DNA of 44,445 bases from Intoshia linei (Eukaryota; Orthonectida; Rhopaluridae). The stretch covers positions 1 through 44,445 of the forward strand of contig LWCA01000174.1 of assembly GCA_001642005.1 (NCBI GenBank), in the 5' to 3' direction. Of this stretch, positions 35,441-44,445 are shown one piece after another. Both the position numbers and the translations under genes were made by a program. Position 1 is the stretch's first letter, and each line of letters begins with the position of its first letter. The notes under the pieces are model-generated. The model was given only the letters and a program-made list of their open reading frames with translations. It had not been told where the DNA came from and did no database searches.

Positions 35441-38400
35441 ATGAAAACTGGAAAAGACCTCGAAAAAAATGGAAGTTCCTCAGAAAGAAAATTGTTTATC
35501 GGAATGCTGGGAAAACAAATGACTGAAGATGAAGTAAAAAATTTGTTTAAAACTTTTGGGAAAATTGAAGAGTGTACTATCCTTAAAGATCACAATGGAG
35601 TAAGTAAAGGTAAAAATGACAAAAATTGGCATAAAATTATGCACATTTAGGGTGCGCATTTGTTAAATATCTCAAAAGACAAGAAGCTTTTCTTGCCATC
35701 AAAAGTTTACATGGCAGTCAGACTATGATGGTAATTTGGTCATTCATTTCATTTACATGTTAAAAAAATTTTTTTCATTTTCATCATGGCTACTTTACAT
35801 AATAACGTAATAATAATTAACATTGTAAGCATTCAAATGTTAATTACAATATAAAATGTATTCAAATTAAATTATAAGCTGCCTATATTATTCAAATTAA
35901 ATGTATACTTCATAGGGGGCCTCCTCAAGCTTGGTTGTTAAATTTGCTGACAATGATAAAGAACGGCAAATTCGTAAAATACAACAACTTACTAGTGCAG
36001 TCGATATAGGACAAAATAATTACGGCGTGTTTAATCCTTTAATTACAGGATTTTACCCGGGCGCATATCAGGTTAATTTACCATTTATAATTTTAATGAA
36101 AATAGTTTATACAACAACAAGCCATGTTGGCTGCTTCAATGACTGGTCAAACTGGTACCAATGGATATACATCAAATTTATCACAATTAAATCAAAGCAA
36201 TTATAACAGTAAATTTAAACATACATTAATTAATAACATTTCTATTATAATACATTCAATATATAAAAATTTAGTGCAATCTATCGGCAATTATCCCTCC
36301 GTCAATACAAGAAATCCCAGTGCTTCCGATATTTATTCAACATATCGTATATTTTAAATTAAATATTTACTACATGTAGGATATAAATTTTATACTATAA
36401 TTAATCAATATCTAACAATATGATGTAACCTGATGAAATTTAAGAAAATAAACTTTTCTGATATCCCCATATAAATAATGTATAGGGGAACTCACTGGAT
36501 TAATGGAAATGACACGAATCAGCTGAATTTAATTTTTGAAACCTTTTTTAAATTCAACACCCTCAAAAAAGTAAATAATGTCTTAGAGTGTATAATGTGG
36601 TGTAAATGGTCCTCTTATTCGACATGATATAAAAATTCATTTAATTTCAAAAAAATTTTAGTAAAATTGTATTCCATTTTCCAAAATGGTATGTGGGAAT
36701 TAATTTATCACTTATCACAAGATTTTTTAAATTTAGATTTATTATCAATACAATTAATTATAATTTGTTGCATTGTGTAAATTCTGTAAATCAATAAATC
36801 AATGTTTTTTAACGAGTAGTTTGATAAAAATTCGACAAATGTCTAAAAATTTATATGGATATGACAAATATATTATAATTATCATTTTTCTAGTTTTAAT
36901 CTGTCTTTTAGTAATACAATTATACCGATACGTTTTGGAGTATCGGAATATTTTTAAAAATTTTTAAACTACAGTATACTTTGTTTAAAATTCACTAATC
37001 GCTTATTGGAAATATTTATTTACAACTAAACATGTATGTAATAAACAATTTAAAAAATAATTATACACGGTAATTTCTGCTTAAAAAGGAAAAATCTTCA
37101 TTAACATACCATTTCTTTCTCATGTACAAAAATTCCTTTAATTTTTTTGTTTTAATTCTATAATCAAAGAATAAAATTAAAAATAATCAATTTTCTACGA
37201 TTATCATTAGTATGTAGATAATAAAACTAGTTTTTATTTTTGGCCTAAACAAACATTTTAATCCTGGATTAAAATTAACAATTACGTGGAAAACGGAAAT
37301 TAACAAAATGTTAATAAAATTGTATATTTATTGATTTTTTAACATTCTGTTTACGTTTATTTTCATTTTACAAACTACATAAATTTTTTATAAAAAAAAA
37401 TACTGACTGTTCTTGAAGAATTTGTTACTACGTTTTATTTATCTAAAATAAAAAAACATGTAATAATAATGTATTTCCTTTCCATTTAAAATTTTTTTTA
37501 ATGAGAATATGATATGTACGAGTAACAAATTTACAAAATATAATATTGGCAAAATAAAAAATCAACTTTTTATTGAAAAGTTCATTAGTGAGGAATTAGC
37601 CTGCATAATACAGTTATCGGTTATATAATTAGCCAAATTATTTAAAGTCACTACATTAGTAAAATATAAAGAATATTTTTTACTTTTTAATTATTACATT
37701 TAAAACAAAATTGATTTATTATTATGAATAAATGTTCATTTTTTAATGAATCGGAAAATTGCGAACAAAATGTACGTGAACAGGCAAGCATCCGAGATAA
37801 TTGTTCTATGGTAATTTTAGAACCATTTACGGATCAGTTCATTATATTATAAAACATTAATATATTATTACATTTAGCATATAACATGTATGCATCATTT
37901 GGTCAAAATATGTTTCAAACACAAATATTAAAGACAAATCCATTATTAAACAAAATGAATTTGGCTTATAAATGCAATTGTATGATTATTAAATTATTAC
38001 TGATGTGTAAAATATTTAGTTGTTTGTGGGCCCGAAGGTTCAAATTTATTTATTTATCACTTACCACAAGAATTTGGAGACAATGAGCTCGCAAATATGT
38101 TCATGATATATGGCAGTGTCATCAGTGCAAAAGTTTATATTGACCGTGCTACTAATCAAAGCAAATGTTTCGGTATGTAAATATTTACATTTTATGAAAT
38201 CCTGTATAACTAAATGATTTGACCAATGTTCCCAAATCGCCCCGTTAAAAAATTGATAAGAAAATATTTCAATGAGATGGGTCCATACTTTGAAATTTTT
38301 GTGAATACTTCAAATGGCATACGTGTATTTTTAAAATTTAGATAAAATGTTTTAAGGTTTTGTAAAGTAGGATTTTATGGATTTATAGTAGGATAATATA

Positions 38401-38557
38401 TAAATCATATATACAATATTTCATATTCTACTTAGGATTTATAAGCTTTGACAATCCTCTCAGTGCTCAAAAAGCAATAAATGCCATGAATGGGTATCAA
38501 ATTGGGATGAAACGATTAAAAGTACAATTAAAAAGACAAAAAGAAAATGTGTATTAA
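35441..38557 (+). CDS. CELF: CELF/Bruno-like RNA-binding protein lacking RRM1
   Basis: Exons 35441-35609, 35651-35730, 35916-36071, 36106-36208, 36275-36346, 37878-37979, 38020-38172 and 38436-38557 join in phase to 318 residues. The first RRM (about 16-100) reads [17 protein letters not shown]...GVSKGCAFVKY...LVVKFAD and matches the second RRM of CELF proteins. A Gln/Asn-rich linker follows, then [39 protein letters not shown] and [12 protein letters not shown], the highly conserved third RRM (about 231-315). CELF proteins bind GU-rich RNA and control splicing, decay and translation. Family members usually have three RRMs; here the start codon sits 15 residues before RRM2. An upstream exon for RRM1 was not found, so either RRM1 is lost or this is an alternative start. 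AATAAA at 38615-38620. Confidence 0.92.
36347..37877. other. Long CELF intron
   Basis: A 1531-bp AT-rich intron between the DIYSTY and YNMYASFG exons. At 37724-37810 an ATG-led 29-codon frame ends at a good GTAATT donor, but its phase does not fit the next exon. Otherwise no features were found. Confidence 0.4.
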
Positions 38558-40154
38558 GTATTTTACCTTTTATTGTTTAAGGTTGTTGTTATTTGTTATC
38601 AGATATTCATAATCAATAAATTTTTAATTTAAATATTTTTAGCTAAAATTGTCAACTGTAATTTAATTTTCTAAATTATCCGTTATTGAACAAAATAATA
38701 CAAGAAAATAAAAACTAAAATTATTTACATTTTCTGTGCAGTTTATTATTCAAGGCTCAGCAACCCTAAATTTAGTCATACATGGAAATTTTGAACAAAT
38801 AATTATCAGAGTGGACCATGTAGATCCAAAGGCCCATGAAATATTTTGGGAGTGACAGGATAAATTATAAATTTAAAGGTTTCATAAAATTTTTTTTGTA
38901 TTTACAGTATTTATTATGATAATAACAAGGGGTCCCGCATAATTAATGTAATTTTTAATTTGCTTCTTATATTATAATGCATTATAAATATAATGCGCTG
39001 AAAAAGGTTGAGAACCGCTAAATGAAACTGCTTATTTCAGTAATTTTGTATTTGATAAAATTTCTTAACGAATGAGTTTTTAGTGAGACTGATAAATGTA
39101 ATATTAAATTACTGGTTCGTTGTAAAAAAGTTTGAGAACCCCGGCGTGGAAGATCAATATACTTGTAGATGTTACTGTTACGGAGTTACATGTGAAATAC
39201 TCAAAAAATTATTTAAATCATTTAGTTAATTTTTAATTTAAATACAGATAATTATATTATAACAAGTTATTAATGTTACTAAATTTACCACCCATAGAAT
39301 CAATAATTCTCTTAAAAAATTTTAATACTTTGTATGTTAATTTTAATGATTTTAAAAGCTTGATCAGATTGTGTATTTTTTATCATTCTAGGACTGGTTT
39401 GATTTAAAAAAAGGATAATGGGGGTTTTAAACCCGTAATATGTAAGTTTCTGAGATTGAAATTTACTTTACCTTCATCCGTAAAAAAATGTAATAGAAAT
39501 TTGGAATTTTTATAGTTCAAAGACTCTTTGTTATTGAAATAAACGATAACAAACACATAAAGAGTTTTATATAAGTTAGAATATATAAACTGATAAATTT
39601 AATCTTGACAAATATCGGTTAAATGGTGACGCACTTTTGTTCCAATTCGGTTGATCTATAAATTTTTATATTAATTGATTATGATAATAAATCAAAATAA
39701 TTATAATATTGGATAAATATGTATAAATTGTGAATCACCATCCTTTACTGAATATTTTTTATTTTAAAAAAAAAAATTTTTATCTAAAACTTTTTATGCG
39801 TGCAGAAATAATTATTTACCTATAAGTTTAATGTCATATAATTTATGACTTTAGTGTTATTATTTTATAAGCTCATAATTAGATAATTAACAACGTTAAC
39901 AAAACCGGAAACATAATGATGTAACTTTAGAGAGACCACTGATCAATGATAAATTAATGATAATAAATGATCATTGATCATTTATTAAAAGTATTTATTT
40001 GGTACAATATAAAAAAATTTTGGGCTTAGCTAAATCAGGGTTTATTAAACAACAAGCAATCCTACGGTGGGATTCCTACCACTTAAATAAATTGAATAAT
40101 GCAAATATACCAATATTTCAATTAATTTATCGTTGTATTTATTTTCAAAGGTTT
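38558..40154. other. Spacer with hAT-like ends
   Basis: Contains the CELF poly(A) signal and, further on, hAT-type right ends: AAAAAGGTTGAGAACCGCT (about 39001-39019) and AAAAAGTTTGAGAACCCC (about 39126-39143). CTCAGCAACCCT near 38756 may be a degraded left end. No target duplications were recognised. No genes; it also holds the 3' end of ARMH3 at its right edge. Confidence 0.45.
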
Positions 40155-43100
40155 TTAATGAAAGACATCGCAAATGCAAATTTTCAAAATTTTCATGAAC
40201 AATGTCGGATATCTGAATAATGTGTATAACAAATAAATTAAATATACAATTTCATCCGATACATTGGATACTTTATTACTACTTTTGTATGCTGCAATGA
40301 CTGGTAAAAAATATTGATTAATTATTCTGAGATTATCCATCGAATTGTATATATAAATGTTTTTACTGTTTTTAATAAGGCATGATTTCTTATGAACTAA
40401 ACATGATATATTGTATAGTTTGCAAATAACTACATATCTGTAATAATTGTTCAATTAAAGAAGGACACTTTAATATATTAACATAAAATGTTAAATAATC
40501 ATCAACATGGTACAAGAAATGGTCTCCATACTGTAAAAATGTGGTCAAAATATTTGAAATCTAAATATTTAAATTAATTAACATCTAATTATAAGTTACA
40601 TTTTCAATTAAAATCAAAGCTTCATTACTTACAAAACAATTTTCATTTTTAACAAAATAAGCCAACATAATAAAACAACCTAAAAATATAAATACAACTA
40701 CAAGACTAAAATATACTTTTCCATAATATATTCCATTCAAATATCAATCTTATATCATTTTTTTTCATGTATATTAAACAATTTTGTAAAATTTGGGTAC
40801 ATTTTCTATAAATAAAAATAATTTAAAATTCAATGTACATATTTTATATAAATGCATTATATAATTACAATTATAGTTGTAATATACAATACAACATTAA
40901 TTATAATTAATCAAGTACAAGATATTAAACTTAATATTTTTAAGTTAAATACAAATAGGATTATCACAAATGGGAGAATCGACACTGATAATAACATTGA
41001 ACAACACTCAAAAAACTATCTCACTACAAAAAAAACGTTTTTATATATTTGGTAGTTAAAAAAATGTCGAACAATATTTTTAATGGGGTCCGTACATTAT
41101 TTTAATTGGGAACCACTGGTATACAGTTATTTCCAGTTAATATACAGAAATCGATACCCTCACGATCAACAAACCACTTTGGTATTAATTTTTTTATTTG
41201 AACATTTTTTTATTAAAAAAAATTTGAAATAATTAATGGTCATATAATTTAAAAAAAATAATTATTCTTAAACAGTTTATTAGATTTAATATAATATATA
41301 AAATTTCAACCTCAGAAATCAATATTTTCTCGGTCAAAAATAACTTTACATACATTATCAGCCAATATTGTTCAAATTTATAAATTAAAATTAAAAATGT
41401 AAATATTGATCCTACAATTTCAAAAAAATATAAAATAAAAATTAGTTAGATAGTCGTTAAAAAGTTGCAAAATGACATACTGTCTAATAATAAAAAATAC
41501 ATTAGTAATTCATAAGGTACCAAACGTGACAAATTAGATACGAAAAAATTGCAAATTATATCTAAATAATAATAACTAATAATACGATACAATGAACCTA
41601 TTAAACAAAAAATGATGGGAACAGTTTCTTTTCTCACCACTGAAACATTTCGTGATTTCACCTAATTTTGAAGTATATAATAAAATGTTATGTATTTACG
41701 CCTTTAATATATAAATTGACATCAAATACAAAATTCACATTGTGCAAAACTTCAATCAAATAATTATCCTAAAATTGATTAACCATTCATAAAAAATGTA
41801 AATAAAATAGAAATTACAGATAACATAACCGATATAATTTCAAGGCATAAATTAACTATTAATATATTTTCATCCGCTGATTTATATGAAATTATTAAAT
41901 TGTTTTAATCATATAATACCTCGAATATATTGCATAGTTATAGATAGATATTCAATAAATATGGACAAAAGGCTTGATCTTTTAGGGACTGAATAATATA
42001 ATTTTAATAAATAAACATTAAACCATCATTATGAAAAAATGTGGCATCTTCTGGAATTTCCTAGTAAAAATTACACAAAATTATTAAGTTTAATACGCAA
42101 TGTATTCGAAATATAAAATTCCGGTTCAAGTATAGGAGTTCGTAAAATAAAATTAAAATGCTTGTCATGTTACTAAAAACATATAAAATATCATCTAGAT
42201 AAAATTACAAGCATATTTTTATATTTTCATTTTGAAGGTTCAGAATAGATGAGCCAATCTAAAATAATATATTTTATTAGCTACATTTACTCAAAAATAA
42301 AATAATTTATTATTAATTGTTAGAAATGAATAATACAAATAATAATAATGTAGAGTTCAGTAAGAATATTTAGATATGTAAATTGCAAATGATTTTATAT
42401 AATTGAAGATATAATTAACCATTATATATTATAATACACATTTATAAATGACACCGTTTTAGCAAAGGGTATACTTTATCTCACGATTACTGAATAAATT
42501 CACCACCAAGGAGTTTAAATAAAGATACCATGTTTGTAATTGAAGAAATGATATTTTTTTTGCATCCAATCTTTTCAACATTCTTTCTTATTAAATGTTA
42601 TTATTAATGATTAAATATTTATTACTTGTTAAATGTGTAAATTGTATGCGCTATAAGATTCAATAAAATCTAAATATATAATACACTTTCTCGGAGATTA
42701 TAAATGTTAATTAATAATATGTATGTTAATACATAATTATTAATTAAGTTATATAAAAATAATCTCTGGACCACAAAAATTTTAAATTTACGACTTTGGG
42801 AAAGTGGAGACTTCACTGTATATTTAATTCACTCAAAAACTTTTTAAAGATCCATGTAGTTTTGTATACTTGGGAAAATGACGAAAAAGTATGGCAGCCG
42901 CTGAGTGATTTATATATCAATATATTATCTAAAAATACATTTAATGTATCGTTTTCATCCAATAATGATAAGTACATAATTACTCGATTTGAATACTAAA
43001 TTACAATAAATTTATAAACAAAACCGAAACCTGATCATTTTTAAATTGCAAAACGAATATAAAAATATTAATTATCAATGATAAACGAGTAGGTGTACAA

Positions 43101-43225
43101 ATTGCCATTTCCTAAAAAAAATTAAAATTTAATATTAATATAAATTATACATCAATAAGGAAATGAATAAGTTTATCAGTAAATATGACCGTTAAAATTG
43201 TTGCTTCAAAATCTGTCAAATTGGC
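40155..43225 (-). CDS. ARMH3: ARMH3 (C10orf76)-like protein, C-terminal part
   Basis: Sixteen exons in phase: 43225-43151, 43111-43031, 42995-42939, 42669-42626, 42586-42529, 42258-42209, 42172-42097, 42060-42024, 41988-41920, 41876-41830, 41768-41700, 41661-41481, 41411-41274, 40679-40633, 40530-40434, 40396-40155; 455 residues to the stop. The armadillo-like helical family is recognised by ordered matches: YSNRVIMYLSLLDENDTLN (family: YES..PYIVKLSIVDDEATLN), SSITNM, FYELLYLNRNFIF (family: LYEAVHLNRNFI), SLLSIFIEYLSITMQ, NVNFVFDVNLY, YGDHFLYH (family: YGDTFLPT) and DNLRIINQYFLPVIAAY. Human ARMH3 acts at the Golgi with GBF1 and PI4KB. About 200 N-terminal residues are missing; they lie beyond 43225 and were not found in the remaining 1.2 kb. 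Exon 14 (40679-40633) is the least certain: it inserts a hydrophobic 16-residue piece. Confidence 0.85.
40680..41273. repeat. ARMH3 intron with hAT-type end
   Basis: This intron of the ARMH3-like gene contains GGGGTCCGTACATTATTTTAATTGGGAACCACTG ending at 41118 (shown here only as a named end; core GGGAACCACTG). It is followed by GTATACAG as a possible target duplication. No left end with the same 8-mer was found, so the insertion is truncated or diverged. Confidence 0.5.
42670..42938. repeat. ARMH3 intron with transposon-like terminus
   Basis: The reverse strand reads CAGTGAAGTCTCCACTTTCC from 42818 leftward, resembling the CAGTG(A/G)AACCTC(C/T) termini of some invertebrate DNA transposons. 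Its partner was not found. The intron uses a GTATTT donor after the DENDTLN exon. Confidence 0.4.
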
Positions 43226-44037
43226 CTAAAATATATAATAGTCATTAAAATACATGTACATTGTACAATGTTAAATTTTTTTATTATTATGTTATTTTGA
43301 CTAAAGGAATTTTATCTAGAAATGATAATTTAATTGGCAAAGAGAATTTTCTCACATTTTATAAATACTTTTTAAATATTTTTTTGTAATATATTTTAAA
43401 ATACTGAAAAAACTTCAAGTGTAGATTTTTAACACGCTACACACATTTTGCCATCACGCATATCCTATAATCACATGCGATAAAAGGTTTATGAATTAAA
43501 TAATTGAAAAAAAATTCATACACATCCAATGTTATATAACTACTATTTGATTCTGAAAAATTTCAACTTTGTCACAGAAATCAAAAAATTTTTCTTGTAA
43601 AATTTTTTTGATAAAGTTAAATAAAATTAAAGTGGTTTTATAAAAAGATCATTATATAATAATCTATAAATATAATTAGTACTTGCAATTTCTCAAGAAA
43701 TTCGATAAAATTTTTTAAAAAAATATGCGTTACAAATGTTAAATATTGAATCCAAAATCATTCTGCAAGGTAATACAGTATAAGCCCATTTTGGGATTTT
43801 TTACCTTTTTTGAAAAGTGGCCCAAAAACTGACATGTAATGATATAATTCTGTTATCTATTAAATTAATTGAACAATAATATATAATAGTTAATCTTAAT
43901 GTTATTCAGATTAAGAAAGTTGATGAGGTACATTAAGGTGTCTCATGGGTATTTAGAAAAAATATCCTTGGGCTTAAAATTATAGATTTACTAAAATAAT
44001 AACTATTGTAAAATATTTTCGGCCAACTCCTAACGGT
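43226..44037. other. AT-rich region upstream of the visible ARMH3 exons
   Basis: The missing N-terminal exons of the ARMH3-like gene were searched for on the minus strand here and not found. Weak inverted blocks occur around 43780-43830 (AGCCCATTTTGGGATTTTTT and AAAAGTGGCCCAAAAACT). It is probably intron. Confidence 0.4.
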
Positions 44038-44038
44038 A

Positions 44039-44347
44039 AAGTTAGCCTGACCATTCAAAGTTTTCTATATATATACTATATACAAAATTAAAACTGAACT
44101 TTATTTTAACGGAAATTGGCGTTTGACCTTTTAAATGTGGTACTGACTTCATAATATTATTCTCCGGGTTTAGTTATACTGTTTATTTTTTAAAATTTGT
44201 TTCTAGCTCAATTTTTTTGGATTTTATTAACGATTTAATTTCTCGAATTTTATTTTACATTGTTTAAATTGTATTAATATAATAAAGTTCAGTTTTAATT
44301 TTGTATATAGTATATATATAGAAAACTTTAAATGTTCAGGCTAACTT
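44039..44347. mobile_element. TA-flanked MITE with ~67-bp inverted arms
   Basis: Left arm 44039-44105 and right arm 44281-44347 are inverted copies differing at two positions, starting AAGTTAGCCTGA and including the motif TTTTCTATATATATACTA. TA dinucleotides flank both sides (44037-44038, 44348-44349), the target preference of Tc1/mariner elements. The 175-bp centre is non-coding. The almost identical arms suggest a recent insertion. Confidence 0.88.
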
Positions 44348-44445
44348 TAATATTTGTTGAAATGCATTAATATTTTGGAAATATCATTTTTTACTTGATC
44401 ACTATTATACCTAAGGATGTTCAAAAATATAATTTTTCATTTTTT

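Noticed and set aside
37724-37810. ATG-led 29-codon frame with a good donor, possible alternative first exon of the CELF-like gene.
   Set aside because: Its phase does not fit the exon at 37878; no conserved content.
39999-40220. Plus-strand 73-codon frame.
   Set aside because: Partly antisense to the last ARMH3-like exon (40396-40155), which has clear homology; no family match of its own.
42796-42999. Plus-strand 67-codon frame (GKWRLHCIF...YTWENDEKVWQ) that at first looked like a beta-mannosidase C-terminus.
   Set aside because: The minus strand here holds an ARMH3-like exon (42995-42939) with exact phase and family match, and the left part overlaps a transposon-like end. The plus frame is a shadow.
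1-44445. tRNA genes, rRNA genes, CRISPR arrays, bacterial operon signals.
   Set aside because: None seen on either strand by eye; the window is spliced eukaryotic DNA. A covariance-model tRNA scan would settle the tRNA question.

Overview
The window is eukaryotic nuclear DNA from an AT-rich (by eye about three quarters A+T) invertebrate animal. No open frame is a complete gene by itself. Real genes appear only when GT...AG introns, mostly 32 to 50 bp long, are removed. The reconstructed proteins are animal proteins: lamin-B-receptor-like, claudin-like, UDP-glucose dehydrogenase, a USP8-type deubiquitinase, a NRF-6-type acyltransferase, a CELF RNA-binding protein and ARMH3. Every splice model given was checked for codon phase by hand; no search was run. 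The species cannot be named. Tiny introns plus tight packing fit a compact-genome invertebrate (for example an orthonectid-like or otherwise reduced lineage), which is inference.

Layout. 1-573: last exon of an unrecognised + strand gene. 2314-3941 (+): lamin-B-receptor-like protein. 3986-4589 (-): four-pass claudin-like protein, tail to tail with the former. 4717-10258 (-): complete 10-exon UDP-glucose 6-dehydrogenase, with a hAT element in one intron and an inverted repeat pair in two others. 11333-13077 (+): coiled-coil protein with a dynein-stalk-like segment but no motor. 15260-15795 (+): broken GPCR fragment. 16348-17221 (-): TPR co-chaperone-like protein. 17606-23478 (-): 20-exon USP8-like deubiquitinase. 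23479-26814: gene-free repeats. 26815-33704 (+): 16-exon NRF-6/acyltransferase-3 membrane protein. 34313-34471 (-): possible 52-residue small protein. 35441-38557 (+): CELF/Bruno-like protein with RRM2 and RRM3 only. 40155-43225 (-): C-terminal two thirds of ARMH3 (C10orf76 family), whose start lies outside the window or was not found.

The genes do not form one pathway; they are typical housekeeping and cell-biology genes (nuclear envelope, junctions, matrix sugar precursors, endosomal deubiquitination, RNA processing, Golgi). The recurrent theme is genome architecture. Introns come in two classes: minimal ones near 36-42 bp, and long ones that often hold recognisable mobile DNA (hAT-type elements with 8-bp target duplications, TA-flanked MITEs, a Tc1 relic, a palindromic minisatellite). 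No CRISPR, tRNA or rRNA gene was seen, and no convincing undescribed molecular system. The most unusual items are the motor-less dynein-stalk protein, the inverted repeats flanking UGDH exons 5-9, and the palindromic minisatellite.
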